64,000 nt of DNA from Rhizobiaceae bacterium (GCA_019635755.1 JAHBYW010000003.1:248001-312000); one strand, 5' to 3'. Counted from the stretch's first letter, positions 27,449-36,747 are shown. Numbers and translations are program-made. The notes: generated from the sequence alone by a model not told the origin.

Positions 27449-28975
27449 ATGTTGAAGCCTCTAAGACGGCTTTTGTTGACGGCGGTGGTCTTCGCAGGTC
27501 CGGCATGGCTGGGAGTCACGACGGAGGTCCAGGCGCGCGACGTGGTGATCGCGCAGGGCTTCGACGCGGAGTCGCTCTGGCCGAACCAGACAACGGCCGC
27601 AATCACCATCAATCCAGGCCAGGCCATCGTCGAGTCGCTGTTCTGGATCGACCCGAAGGAAAACAAGCTGGAGCCGTTGCTCGCCACCGGCTACGAAATG
27701 GAGACGCCCACCTCGGTCATCGTGAAGCTGCGCGAAGGCGTGATGTTCACCAACGGCGAGCCGATGAACGCGGACGCTGCCGTGAAGTCGATGGGCATCG
27801 TCATCGACGCGAAGCAAGCGCCGTCCTACGCGCTCTTCTTCAGTTCCTTCGAGAAGGCCGAGAAGGTCGACGATCTGACCATGCGCATCACGCTGAAGGC
27901 GCCATATGCGGCGCTGGAGCAGGCGCTTGCTGTGGCCTTCGTCGTGCCACCGAAGTACTGGGATGAAGTCGGCCGCGAGAAGTATGGCCTGCAGCCGATC
28001 GGCACCGGCCCCTATGTCTTCTCCGAATGGCAGCGCGACAACCAACTCGTGATGACCAAGAACGAGAATTACTGGGGCGAGATCCCGGGTGGCATCGACC
28101 GGCTGATCTGGAAGCCGGTTGCCGACGACATCGCCCGGGTGTCCGGCCTGAAGACCGGCGAGTACGACGTGATCTCCAACGTGCCCGTTTCGATGGCCGA
28201 GGAGATCAAGGCGGACTCGAACCTGACGCTCGTGCCCGTGGACTCGTATCGCATCTTCTTCAACTACCTTGCGCCGCTCGACGACCAGACGAGCCCGCTG
28301 CAGGACAAGCGCGTCCGCAAGGCGATCAACCACGCGATCGACAAGAAGACGCTGATCGACACGATCTTCGGCGGCTACGGCGTCGCCACCAACGGCCAGG
28401 TGCTCCGTCCCCAGCAGATCGGCTTCGATCCGACGCTGACGGACTACGAGTACGATCCCGAGAAGGCGAAGGCGCTGCTGGCCGAGGCCGGCTATCCGGA
28501 CGGCTTCACTCTGACGTTCAAGGCATCGTCGGGCGCCTATGCGCAGGACAGCGAGGTGCCTTTCGCGATCGGTGGCATGCTGGAGAAGGTCGGCATCAAG
28601 ACCGACATCGTCGTGCTCGAGGGTGGCGAGTATCTGCGCCAGCTTCGCTCGACCGAGCTGACGCCGATGGGCTTCGTCGGCATGGCACCGGCGGACGATC
28701 CGAGCATCATGATGGCGCTCTTCCGCTCAACCTGGCGCTATCCGTACTACAAGAATCCCGAGCTCGATAAGCTGATCGATGCGGGCCAGAACGAGCTCGA
28801 CAAGGAGAAGCGCGCCGCAGTTTACCGGGAGGCGATGCAGTTGATGTACGAAGAGGCGCCCGTGCTCTGGCTTTATGGGGCTGTCGACTTCTACGCAACC
28901 AGCGCCAAGATCACCAACTTCATGCCTGGCGGTCACGGCAAGTTCTGGTTCTATGACGTGAACGCTGCCGACTGA
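27449..28975 (+). CDS. Peptide-type ABC transporter substrate-binding protein (family 5)
   Basis: A protein of 508 residues with a Sec signal peptide (RRLLLTAVVFAGPAWLGVTTEVQA, cleavage near residue 32). Family 5 landmarks: YEMETPTSVIVKLREGVMFTNGEPM, GTGPYVFSEWQRDNQLVMTKNENYWG, RVRKAINHAIDKKTLID, PEKAKALLAEAGYPDGF, and the late EEAPVLWLYG. This is the periplasmic receptor for the Dpp-type transporter at 21639-26555. A strong Shine-Dalgarno (AAGGGAGGAG) precedes the ATG. The preceding intergenic region holds the candidate operator and three TTCAC repeats. A GC-rich hairpin follows the stop. Confidence 0.94.
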   Translation: MLKPLRRLLLTAVVFAGPAWLGVTTEVQARDVVIAQGFDAESLWPNQTTAAITINPGQAIVESLFWIDPKENKLEPLLATGYEMETPTSVIVKLREGVMFTNGEPMNADAAVKSMGIVIDAKQAPSYALFFSSFEKAEKVDDLTMRITLKAPYAALEQALAVAFVVPPKYWDEVGREKYGLQPIGTGPYVFSEWQRDNQLVMTKNENYWGEIPGGIDRLIWKPVADDIARVSGLKTGEYDVISNVPVSMAEEIKADSNLTLVPVDSYRIFFNYLAPLDDQTSPLQDKRVRKAINHAIDKKTLIDTIFGGYGVATNGQVLRPQQIGFDPTLTDYEYDPEKAKALLAEAGYPDGFTLTFKASSGAYAQDSEVPFAIGGMLEKVGIKTDIVVLEGGEYLRQLRSTELTPMGFVGMAPADDPSIMMALFRSTWRYPYYKNPELDKLIDAGQNELDKEKRAAVYREAMQLMYEEAPVLWLYGAVDFYATSAKITNFMPGGHGKFWFYDVNAAD

Positions 28976-28985
28976 CTTCGGCATG

Positions 28986-29011
28986 GGGCCGCGGCGCTGT
29001 CGCCGCGGCCC
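28986..29011 (+). terminator. GC-rich hairpin between binding-protein and second M19-type gene
   Basis: GGGCCGCGGCG (28986-28996) and CGCCGCGGCCC (29001-29011) pair perfectly over 11 bp around a CTGT loop; GATTTCC follows. The stem is very strong but the T-run is poor, so it may be a partial terminator or an RNA stabiliser at the 3' end of the binding-protein message. Confidence 0.5.
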
Positions 29012-29146
29012 GATTTCCTGGGCCTGTATGACGCGGACGGGCCAGGAACCCAAGCGACGCGGCTGAACTCTGCCGCCGCATCGTGCGGACAAACAGCGGA
29101 CGCCGCTGACGCCCTTTCCAACCCCCACATGCGAAGAGACCGACCG

Positions 29147-30145
29147 ATGACGTCAGCAAAGCCCTTTGTGTTCGACGGCCTGAATGCCACGATGCTGTCG
29201 AGGGAACAGGCGGAGATCACGCTCAAGGGCGGCGTCAGCGCGCTCAACCTCACCGTGACCGATGTCTTCATCGGAATTGGCCCACTGCTGGTCGAGCTGG
29301 AGCAGAACCGGCAGCGGCTGGAAGCCATCTCCGACATCGCGATGCTCTGCACGTCCGTTGCGGACCTGAAACAGGCGCACGAGACCGGGAAACTGGGATA
29401 CGTCTTCGGCCAACAGAATTCGCTGGCAGTCGAGGACGATCTGCGTCTGCTTGAAACGCTCAAGCGGCTCGGAATCCGCATCCTCCAGCCGACCTACAAC
29501 CAGATCAACAAGCTGGGCTACGGCGCGCCGTTCAAGGGCGATGCCGACAAGGGCATCACCGACCTCGGCCACAAATGGATCGAGGAGATGACGCGGCTCC
29601 GGCTCGTTATGGACCTTTCGCATTGCGGCCACCGCACGGCCAACGACTATCTCGACGCGGTCAAGGTGCCGGTCGTGATCAGTCACGCCAACGCCTTTTC
29701 GGTCTGCCCCAGCCTTCGCAACAAGACCGACGAACACATCCGCAAGGTTGCCAAGACGGGCGGGCTGATCGGCGGGGTCATGTGGTCGCCGGCGGTGCGC
29801 CACGACAAGCGCCCGACCATCGAGGATTTCGTCAATCACCTGGACCACATGATCAAGGTCGGCGGCGTCGAGCACGTCGCCTGGTCGAGCGACATCACCG
29901 AAGGCAAGTTCCCGACCCGCGAGAAGTGGGAGAAGAGCTATGGTCCGAAAGGCTATGATCCGGACATCACCGGCGTGCTTGGTCCGTGGTACACTTATGA
30001 GGATCGCATGAATGTCGACTACCAGTCCCTGGCCCACACACCGCGGATTTGGGACGAGATGAAGAAGCGCGGCTATTCGCAGACCGACATCGACAAGGTT
30101 TCGGGTGGCAACTGGCTTCGTGTCTTCCGCGACGTCTGGGGTTGA
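29147..30145 (+). CDS. M19-family (membrane dipeptidase fold) protein with altered metal site, copy 2
   Basis: A protein of 332 residues, clearly a paralogue of the M19-type gene at 23492. It keeps ILQPTYNQINKLGYG, LVMDLSHCGHRTANDY, VVISHANAFSV, RNKTDEHIRKVAKTGGLIGG, VNHLDHMIKVGGVEHVAWSSDITEG. The same positions are changed as in copy 1: DGLNATMLS in place of the alpha-site HxD, Gln in GQQNS in place of the bridging Glu, and Tyr in PTYN in place of the substrate His. The ATG at 29147 is chosen because AAGAGA stands before it; an ATG at 29129 has none. It follows the peptide-binding-protein gene on the same strand across a hairpin, so the two may be co-regulated. Confidence 0.88.
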   Translation: MTSAKPFVFDGLNATMLSREQAEITLKGGVSALNLTVTDVFIGIGPLLVELEQNRQRLEAISDIAMLCTSVADLKQAHETGKLGYVFGQQNSLAVEDDLRLLETLKRLGIRILQPTYNQINKLGYGAPFKGDADKGITDLGHKWIEEMTRLRLVMDLSHCGHRTANDYLDAVKVPVVISHANAFSVCPSLRNKTDEHIRKVAKTGGLIGGVMWSPAVRHDKRPTIEDFVNHLDHMIKVGGVEHVAWSSDITEGKFPTREKWEKSYGPKGYDPDITGVLGPWYTYEDRMNVDYQSLAHTPRIWDEMKKRGYSQTDIDKVSGGNWLRVFRDVWG

Positions 30146-30173
30146 TGGAGCTTCGGCACCGACCGCCTTCAAG

Positions 30174-30368
30174 CTACGGCGCCGAAATCCACAAGCCAGC
30201 GCGCAGCGCTCCACTTTTCATCGTCTTGAAGCCCTCGTTGATGCGCCGGAGCGGCACCGTTGCGGCAATCAGGGGATCGAGCTTCAGGCGCCCGTAGCGA
30301 CACATGCGGGCAGGCCCTGCAATATCGACGCGAAACTGGTTCGATCCCATCAGGCCGCCCTGGAGGTG
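30174..30368 (-). pseudogene. C-terminal remnant of a zinc-dependent alcohol dehydrogenase
   Basis: About 65 codons on the minus strand read HLQGGLMGSNQFRVD, then a damaged stretch (IAGPARMC), then RYGRLKLDPLIAATVP and LRRINEGFKTMKSG before a TAG stop. This is the C-terminal segment of class III-like zinc alcohol dehydrogenases, where the motif LxGSxMGSNxFRxDxPR...GRLxLDxLI...LxxINEGFxxMKxG is well known. No catalytic or nucleotide-binding part survives upstream: the following 400 bases have no recognisable dehydrogenase sequence in any frame. It is a dead gene tail left by a deletion. It shows that this spot between the peptide locus and the antiporter has been rearranged. Confidence 0.7.
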
Positions 30369-30818
30369 CGTCTGAGATCCCGGTCCTGGTGTCGATCTCG
30401 GGCCACACCAGACTCCGAGATCGGCCGTGGCGGCCTCTTCCGGAGCGGAGACCCGATGTCGGCTCGCACGATCGATCGATGGCTTCGTCGCTCTTTCGGC
30501 ACATCGCTTGGGGGATCTCGCGATTGCCGTCCGGCCGGGCCAGCACCCAGAGCCAAGAGCGATATGCCCCGCACGTGACCGGGGGGCGGCACGCCGCAAC
30601 CCAGGTCGGCAGCGTTGTGGAGTTCGATCGTCTCTCGAGGCCCGGCACGACGCCGAAGCGCCTTCGGGCGCCGGCCAGGTGCGGCATTGGCGCCATTTTG
30701 TCAGGCGTTTACTGACGCAGAGGTTGCACAGGCACTGGCGCCACCCCATAAAGCAAAAGGGGCCTTGTCGCCCCGCTCACCCATTTCTTTGTGATTCTTT
30801 CCGAGGGCCCGCTACCCG
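30369..30818. other. Non-coding or decayed stretch upstream of the antiporter gene
   Basis: Several short open frames occur on both strands but none shows a known motif, a good ribosome site or coding bias. The stretch is probably decayed sequence continuing from the alcohol dehydrogenase remnant, with the antiporter promoter near its right end. I see no repeat or RNA gene in it. Confidence 0.4.
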
Positions 30819-32816
30819 ATGCCGCATGAAACCCCGTTGATCGCAACAATCGTAGCCGGTCTGGGGCTCGCATTCATCTTCGGTGCCATCGCCAATCGTT
30901 TCCATATTCCCCCGCTGGTCGGCTACCTCGTCGCCGGCATCCTCGCGGGGCCCCACACGCCCGGATTCGTCGCCGACCAGGAACTGGCGCTCGAACTCGC
31001 CGAGATCGGCGTCATCCTGCTGATGTTCGGCGTCGGCCTGCACTTCTCGCTGAAGGACCTGCTGTCCGTCCGCGCCATCGCCGTGCCTGGCGCAGTCGTG
31101 CAGATCGGCTTCGCCACGGCGCTCGGCGCCGCGCTGGCATGGTTCCTTGGCTGGACGCCGGGCGGCGGCCTGGTGTTCGGCCTCGCGCTGTCCGTTGCCA
31201 GTACCGTCGTGCTGCTGCGCGCATTGCAGGAACGGCGCCTGATCAGCACCGAAAAGGGCCGGATCGCCGTCGGCTGGCTGATCGTCGAGGATCTGGCGAT
31301 GGTCCTGGCGCTGGTGCTGCTGCCGGCGCTGGCCGGCCTGCTCGGCGGCAATGGCGAGGCCATGGAGCACGCAACCAGCAGCATCTTCGACTTCCAGTAC
31401 GATTACGGCATTTGGGGCGTGCTGGCGGTGACGCTGGCCAAGGTCGCGGCCTTCGTGATCCTCATGCTGGTAGTCGGGCGGCGGGTCATCCCCTGGCTCC
31501 TCCACTATGTCGCCCATACGGGCTCGCGCGAGCTCTTCCGGCTGTCGGTGCTGGCGGTCGCGCTCGGCGTCGCCTTCGGCGCCGCCAAGCTGTTCGACGT
31601 GTCGCTGGCACTCGGCGCCTTCTTCGCCGGCATGATCATGAGCGAGTCCGAGCTCAGCCACCAGGCGGCCGAAGAGTCGCTACCGTTCCGCGACGCGTTC
31701 TCGGTGCTCTTCTTCGTGTCGGTCGGCATGCTCTTCGACCCGATGAGCCTGTTCGAGAGCACCTGGCCGGTCCTTGCCACGCTGTTCATCATCGTGTTCG
31801 GCAAGTCGGTCGCCGCCTTCGTCATCGTGGTCGCGTTCAGGCACCCGGTGCAGACCGCGCTGATCATCTCGGCCAGCCTGGCGCAGATCGGCGAATTCTC
31901 CTTCATTCTGGCGGAGCTGGGCGTCGGCCTGGGACTCCTGCCAGAACAGGGGCGCGACCTCATCCTCGCCGGCGCGATCCTGTCGATCCTCGTCAATCCG
32001 CTCGCGTTCGCGGCGGTGGACCGGCTGGAGCCGTGGCTGGTGCGCCGCGGGCACGGCAAGGTGCTTTCAACGCCGCCGACCTCCGCGGAGGGTGTCACCG
32101 TGCCGGTCGACGAGGCGGTCATCGTCAAGCGCGAGGGGGGGCCGCCGCCGAAGACCGACCTCTCCGATCACACCATCCTCATCGGCTATGGCCGCGTCGG
32201 CAGCCTGGTCGGCAAATCGCTGAAGGACGGCGGCCATCCGTTCCTGGTCATCGAGGACAACGACAAGACGATCGAAAAGCTGGAGGCGGACGACATAGAG
32301 GTCGTGGTCGGCAACGCGGCGAAAGCGGAGGTTTTCAACGCCGCAAATCCCGCCGCGGCCCGCCGGCTGATCCTCGCCATCCCCAATGCGTTCGAGGCGG
32401 GACAGGCCACCCAGCGCGCCAAGACGGCCAATCCGGCCATCGTGATCATCGCGCGCGCGCATTCGGACGCGGAGGTCGAATACCTGAAGGGTCTCGGCGC
32501 GGAGACCGTGATCATGGGCGAACGCGAAATCGCCATGGGAATCGTTGCCGAGGTGCTGAAGGACGAGCCCGAGACGAAGGCCGGCGCCGACGCCATCGTC
32601 GACGCGATGTCCGAGGGACACATCCTGGAGACGCCGGAGAACAGCGACAACGCGCCGCCTGCGGACGAAACCGCGCCGCAGCAGGAGTCGCCGGCGACCG
32701 AGGAAGCGGTGACGGCCGATGCCGCCGCGACGGGCGACGCGACAGCCGGAGCTGCTGGACAGGATACGCCTGATCCCGAGACCACGGCCGACCCCAAGCC
32801 GTCGCCTTCGGGCTGA
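30819..32816 (+). CDS. CPA2-family cation:proton antiporter with TrkA-N domain (KefB/YbaL type)
   Basis: A protein of 665 residues. About twelve helices fill residues 1-405, starting LIATIVAGLGLAFIFGAIAN, with the IPPLVGYLVAGILAGP and LFFVSVGMLFDP segments typical of Kef/YbaL antiporters. A Rossmann TrkA-N domain follows (about 447-560), with HTILIGYGRVGSLVG and VIEDNDKTIEKL for NAD(H) binding. The last 70 residues are acidic, Ala/Thr/Pro-rich and probably disordered. It would exchange potassium or sodium for protons across the inner membrane under nucleotide control. It is monocistronic and converges on the penicillin-binding-protein gene 21 bases away. The distal tail is unusual in length for the family. 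Confidence 0.92.
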   Translation: MPHETPLIATIVAGLGLAFIFGAIANRFHIPPLVGYLVAGILAGPHTPGFVADQELALELAEIGVILLMFGVGLHFSLKDLLSVRAIAVPGAVVQIGFATALGAALAWFLGWTPGGGLVFGLALSVASTVVLLRALQERRLISTEKGRIAVGWLIVEDLAMVLALVLLPALAGLLGGNGEAMEHATSSIFDFQYDYGIWGVLAVTLAKVAAFVILMLVVGRRVIPWLLHYVAHTGSRELFRLSVLAVALGVAFGAAKLFDVSLALGAFFAGMIMSESELSHQAAEESLPFRDAFSVLFFVSVGMLFDPMSLFESTWPVLATLFIIVFGKSVAAFVIVVAFRHPVQTALIISASLAQIGEFSFILAELGVGLGLLPEQGRDLILAGAILSILVNPLAFAAVDRLEPWLVRRGHGKVLSTPPTSAEGVTVPVDEAVIVKREGGPPPKTDLSDHTILIGYGRVGSLVGKSLKDGGHPFLVIEDNDKTIEKLEADDIEVVVGNAAKAEVFNAANPAAARRLILAIPNAFEAGQATQRAKTANPAIVIIARAHSDAEVEYLKGLGAETVIMGEREIAMGIVAEVLKDEPETKAGADAIVDAMSEGHILETPENSDNAPPADETAPQQESPATEEAVTADAAATGDATAGAAGQDTPDPETTADPKPSPSG

Positions 32817-32837
32817 GCCCGTCGGGGGCTCTCGCCT

Positions 32838-35123
32838 TCAGTTGCCCAGGATGACGTCGAGGATCGACGTCTCGCCCTTGGTCTTCGCGCCGGACTTGCC
32901 GACATCCGCGGTCGGGCGGCGGATCGACGACGTCTTGTCGGGCGACGGTTTCGGCATGCCCGAGCCGCCGCTCATCTCGACGGCGTCATCGGAAGCGACC
33001 TTCCTGGACGGGCGCGGCGCCTCCACCAGCCCGGGCGCCGGATCGGCGTTGGTCTCGCGCTTGCGGACAGCCGGCTCGGCGGCCGCGACCGGATCGGAAG
33101 CGCTGACGCCGCCGCGGCCGACATCGGCCTCCGGGACGCGCGCCGCGACCCCGGCGTCGCCGCTGCTCCAGGCGCCCGGCAGCGACGCCACGGGGACGCC
33201 CTCGTGGGCCGCGACCATGAACTCGTGCCAGGCCAGCGCCGGCAGGGCCCCGCCGGTGACCTTCTTCATCGGCCGGCCGTCATCATTGCCGAACCAGACG
33301 CCAGTCGTCAGGTTTGCGGTGTAGCCGATGAACCAGGCGTCGCGCGAATTCTGGCTGGTGCCGGTCTTGCCAGCGGCCGGCCACGAGAAGGCAGCCTTGC
33401 GGGCGGTTCCGATCTCCAGCGTATCGGTCATCATCCGGTTCATCATGCCGACGACCTGCGGCGCGAGCACGCGCGGAACCGCCTCGGGCTTGAATTCGTA
33501 GATGAGCTGGCCCGACGCGGTGGTCACACGCCGGACGAAGTGGATCTCCGGCCGGTAGCCGCCATTGGCGAAGGGCACGTAGGCCGCGGTCAGCTCCAGC
33601 GGCGTCACCTCCGACGTGCCGAGCGCGATCGACGTGTTCGCCTGCAGCTTCGACTCGATGCCCATGCGATGCGCCACCTCGACCACGGCGGCGGGGCCGA
33701 CCTCCATCGCCAGCTGCGCCGCGACCGAATTCAGCGACTTCGCCAGCGCGGTCGCCAGCGTCACCTTGCCATAATACTTGCCGTTATAGTTCTCGGGCGT
33801 CCATTTGCCGATCTTGACGGGCGCGTCGTTGCGCACGCTGTCGGGCGTCCGCCCTTGTTCCAATGCCGCGAGGAAGACAAAGGGCTTGAAGGCCGAGCCG
33901 GGCTGCCGTCGCGCTTCCGACGCGCGGTCGAACTGGCTGTTGGCATAGTCGTAGCCGCCGACCATCGCCCGCACCGCGCCGGAATTGTCGATGGACACCA
34001 GCGCGCCCTGGCTGACATGCAGCGCCTCGCCCTCGTCCTGAATCAGCCGGCGGATGGACTTCTCCGCCAGTTCCTGGAGATCGAGGTCGACGGTGGTGTC
34101 GACGACGAGGTCCTCGCGCACCTCGCCGATCAGGCCGGGGAGTTCCTCCATGATGCGATCGGCAACGTAGTGCTCGGAGCCCGTCCAGAAGGCCGCGGCG
34201 CGCGTGGCGGGCGCGCTCATCGCGGTGCGCAGCTCCTTGTCGCCGATCATGCCCTGGTCGCTCATCGCGGCAAGCACCAGCTGCGCGCGCTCCTCGGCGG
34301 CCTTGGGGTCGCGCGCCGGGGACAGCCGTGACGGCGCCTTGAGCAGGCCGGCCAGCAGCGCGGCCTCGGCAAGCGTGACGTCGCGGGCCGACTTGCCGAA
34401 ATACCGCCGCGACGCGGCCTCGACGCCGTAGGCACCCGAACCGAAATAGACGCGGTTCAGGTACATTTCGAGAATCTGGTCCTTGGTATGCTTCTGCTCG
34501 AGCCAGAGCGCCAGGAGCACCTCCTGCACCTTGCGCTCGATCGTGCGGTCGGGCTTCAGGAACAGGTTCTTGGCGAGCTGCTGGGTCAGCGTCGAGCCGC
34601 CCTGCTGGAAGCTGCCCTCGGTGATGTTCTCGAACATCGCGCGGGCGAGGCCGAACGGATCAATGCCGAAATGCGAGTAAAAGCGGCGATCCTCGATCGC
34701 CATCACCGCCTGCGGGATGTAGGGCGACATCTCGTGCAGACCGACGGACTCGCCGCCGGTCATGCCGCGATTGGCGACGAGCCGGCCGTCCACCGAGACG
34801 ATCTTGACGTTGGGCGGGCGGTCGGGAATGGCCCATGTGGTGGCGCTGGGCATCCTCGCGCCGTAGTAGGCGGCGATTCCCGCGGCGCCGATGCCGCACC
34901 AGATGCAGAGGATGAACGTCCAGTAGACGGCGCGTCCGAGGAGGCCGAACGCTCCGCGCCGCGCGCGTCGCTTGCCCTTGCGGCCGGCCGGCTTGCGGCC
35001 CGTAGACGCCTTCTTCCTCACACCCATGACGCGATCGTCCTCGCTCACGCTGAGGCCGCGCGCGACCTTCGCGCGCGCCGATCCCTCGAACTTCGGCTCG
35101 ATGCGCCGCGTCGTCTTCGCCAT
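32838..35123 (-). CDS. Penicillin-binding protein 1A family (bifunctional transglycosylase/transpeptidase)
   Basis: A protein of 761 residues. A basic cytoplasmic tail (KKASTGRKPAGRKGKRRARR) and one membrane helix (AVYWTFILCIWCGIGAAGIA) are followed by a GT51 domain with catalytic Glu in AIEDRRFYSHFGID, GGSTLTQQLAKNLFL, RKVQEVLLALWLE and ILEMYLNRVYFG. The transpeptidase domain has SAFK (SxxK), SLN (SxN) in AKSLNSVAAQ and KTGTS. It polymerises and cross-links peptidoglycan in the periplasm. The C-terminal 110 residues are Pro/Ala-rich and low complexity. The ATG at 35123 lies in a normal spacer; the gene is monocistronic. Confidence 0.95.
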   Translation of the reverse strand: MAKTTRRIEPKFEGSARAKVARGLSVSEDDRVMGVRKKASTGRKPAGRKGKRRARRGAFGLLGRAVYWTFILCIWCGIGAAGIAAYYGARMPSATTWAIPDRPPNVKIVSVDGRLVANRGMTGGESVGLHEMSPYIPQAVMAIEDRRFYSHFGIDPFGLARAMFENITEGSFQQGGSTLTQQLAKNLFLKPDRTIERKVQEVLLALWLEQKHTKDQILEMYLNRVYFGSGAYGVEAASRRYFGKSARDVTLAEAALLAGLLKAPSRLSPARDPKAAEERAQLVLAAMSDQGMIGDKELRTAMSAPATRAAAFWTGSEHYVADRIMEELPGLIGEVREDLVVDTTVDLDLQELAEKSIRRLIQDEGEALHVSQGALVSIDNSGAVRAMVGGYDYANSQFDRASEARRQPGSAFKPFVFLAALEQGRTPDSVRNDAPVKIGKWTPENYNGKYYGKVTLATALAKSLNSVAAQLAMEVGPAAVVEVAHRMGIESKLQANTSIALGTSEVTPLELTAAYVPFANGGYRPEIHFVRRVTTASGQLIYEFKPEAVPRVLAPQVVGMMNRMMTDTLEIGTARKAAFSWPAAGKTGTSQNSRDAWFIGYTANLTTGVWFGNDDGRPMKKVTGGALPALAWHEFMVAAHEGVPVASLPGAWSSGDAGVAARVPEADVGRGGVSASDPVAAAEPAVRKRETNADPAPGLVEAPRPSRKVASDDAVEMSGGSGMPKPSPDKTSSIRRPTADVGKSGAKTKGETSILDVILGN

Positions 35124-35228
35124 TGCCTCGCCGTCCGCGAACCTTCCGGTTCCCAGCCGCGAGACTAGAGAGGCCGATTTAAGGGGTCGTTAAGCGGAAC
35201 CCGGGAGGCGGCGGCCGGGTTGATCGGC

Positions 35229-35471
35229 ATGAGCGACCGTTTCGACCGACCCGTCCGCATCAAGATCGGCACGACCGAGCGTTCCGTGGAGACGGCCACC
35301 GATGCCGCGGCCCTCCTCGGCGACGTGGACTGGCCGGGCGAGCGCGGACCCGCGCATCGCGATGCCTATGAGACGTGCCTTAAGGTGATCGACGGTCATC
35401 GCTCCGCCGCGGACGCCCGGGCGCGGTTCGCCGAAGCCGCCCGCGCCGCCGGGCTTCTGGCCGGATCCTAG
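35229..35471 (+). CDS. DUF982 family protein
   Basis: A protein of 80 residues with the DUF982 pattern: FDRPVRIKIGTTERSVETATDAAALL, then DAYETCLKVIDGHRSAADARARFAEAARAAGLL. The family is small, cytoplasmic, of unknown function and largely restricted to rhizobia and relatives, where it occurs in many copies. The ATG at 35229 is used; an upstream TTG at 35220 is possible. Its TAG stop shares the CTAG palindrome at 35468-35471 with the convergent stress-protein gene. Confidence 0.85.
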   Translation: MSDRFDRPVRIKIGTTERSVETATDAAALLGDVDWPGERGPAHRDAYETCLKVIDGHRSAADARARFAEAARAAGLLAGS

Positions 35472-35722
35472 GCCGACTTCACGAGCCGGATGAGGACCAG
35501 CAGGATCACGGCACCAATCGTGGCGTGGAGGATCGAGGCGAGGACTCCGCCGCCGAAGGCCAGACCGACATAGGGAAACAGCCAGCCAGCGATGAAGGCG
35601 CCGACGATGCCGACGACGATGTTGCCGATAAGGCCGAAGCCGAAACCCTTGACGATCAGGCCTGCGAGCCAGCCCGCGATCGCGCCGATGATCAAGAAGA
35701 CGATGATGCTCTGAGCGGTCAT
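35468..35722 (-). CDS. GlsB/YeaQ/YmgE family membrane protein
   Basis: A protein of 84 residues made of three helices: IIVFLIIGAIAGWLAGLIVKG, LIGNIVVGIVGAFIAGWLF and GGVLASILHATIGAVILLVLIRLV. The family (also called transglycosylase-associated) sits in the inner membrane and is induced by stress in many bacteria; its molecular role is not settled. The GxxGxxxG patterns and length match family norms. The gene converges with the DUF982 gene and shares the CTAG stop. Confidence 0.92.
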   Translation of the reverse strand: MTAQSIIVFLIIGAIAGWLAGLIVKGFGFGLIGNIVVGIVGAFIAGWLFPYVGLAFGGGVLASILHATIGAVILLVLIRLVKSA

Positions 35723-35806
35723 GCCGTGGTCCCTCCTGCGCTTCGGATCGAACCAGAAATGCCGCCGGGAGTCGAGGCTGGATCGCAATCGACAGACGAG
35801 CGCCGG

Positions 35807-36022
35807 CTACTCCTCGTCCTCGTCCTCGTCGGTGGCGAACCAGGCGGACGGGTCGACCCGCTTCAGCGTGTCGGAATCGACATAAGTCCACCAGCCGCCC
35901 TCGCGGCCGCCGGAGGCCGGACGGTAGTGAGCGAGCGACGTGTTCTCGACGCCGTCGCGGTCGCGCCACTGGACCCTGATGTCGCTTCCGTCCCTGGGGG
36001 CGTTGTCCATCGATTTCGGCAT
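35807..36022 (-). CDS. Small conserved hypothetical protein
   Basis: A protein of 71 residues starting MPKSMDNAPRDGSDIRVQWRD, with GGWWTYVDSDTLKRVDPSAWF and a strongly acidic tail DEDEDEE. Trp-rich proteins of this shape (PRDG.IRV.W...WW.Y) occur in rhizobia, often annotated as hypothetical. No known catalytic motif is present. The gene is isolated between the GlsB-like gene and RNase D. Confidence 0.65.
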   Translation of the reverse strand: MPKSMDNAPRDGSDIRVQWRDRDGVENTSLAHYRPASGGREGGWWTYVDSDTLKRVDPSAWFATDEDEDEE

Positions 36023-36121
36023 TGGGTGTCTCCGGTGCGGGCATCAACGCGAAGAGGCGACAAAAGGTTCGCGGTCGAAGCTCTTGGCCGACCGGCAGCA
36101 CACCCGCTGCCGGGCCGGCGT

Positions 36122-36739
36122 TCAGCTGTGGGCGAAGATGTCTTCCTCGCCCCAGCCCATCAGGTCGAGCTTCGCGCGCGTCGGCAGGAAGCGGAAGCAG
36201 GCCGCCGCCTCGGCGGCGCGGCCGTCGCGCGTGAGGCGCGCCGAGAGGATGTCGCGCAGCTTGTGAAGATGCAGCACGTCGGAGGCGGCGTATTCGAGCT
36301 GGTCCGGCGACAGCGTGTCTGCCCCCCAGTCCGACGACTGCTGCACCTTCGACATGTTGATGCCGAGCAGTTCCGCCGTGATGTCCTTGAGCCCGTGGCG
36401 GTCGGTGTAGGTGCGCACCAGCCGCGACGCGATCTTTGTGCAGAAGACAGGGGCCGGCATGACGCCGAAAGTGTGGAAGAGCACGCCGAGGTCGAAACGG
36501 CCAAAATGAAATATCTTGGCGACCCGCGCGTCGCCGAGCAGCGCGGTCAGGTTCGGCGCCGCCTTCTGCCCGGCCGCGATCTGCACGACATCCGCCGAGC
36601 CGTCGCCGGGCGACAGCTGCACCACGCACAGCCGGTCGCGATGCGGGTTGAGACCGAGCGTCTCCGTGTCGATGGCGACGGACTCGCCCTGGTAACGCGA
36701 AAGGTCCGGCAGGTCGCCCTTGTGGAAGCGGATCGTCAT
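36122..36739 (-). CDS. rnd: Ribonuclease D, short form
   Basis: A protein of 205 residues consisting of the DEDDy exonuclease domain alone. Motif I is AIDTETLGL, motif II is FHFGRFDLGVL and motif III is LEYAASDVLHLHKL with the Tyr of the Y subclass. The HRDC domains of E. coli RNase D are absent, as is common in alphaproteobacteria. It trims 3' ends of tRNA precursors and other stable RNAs. It follows the M20 peptidase gene by eight bases on the same strand, so the two are probably co-transcribed. The symbol is used for the enzyme class. Confidence 0.92.
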   Translation of the reverse strand: MTIRFHKGDLPDLSRYQGESVAIDTETLGLNPHRDRLCVVQLSPGDGSADVVQIAAGQKAAPNLTALLGDARVAKIFHFGRFDLGVLFHTFGVMPAPVFCTKIASRLVRTYTDRHGLKDITAELLGINMSKVQQSSDWGADTLSPDQLEYAASDVLHLHKLRDILSARLTRDGRAAEAAACFRFLPTRAKLDLMGWGEEDIFAHS

Positions 36740-36747
36740 GGCCCGTC

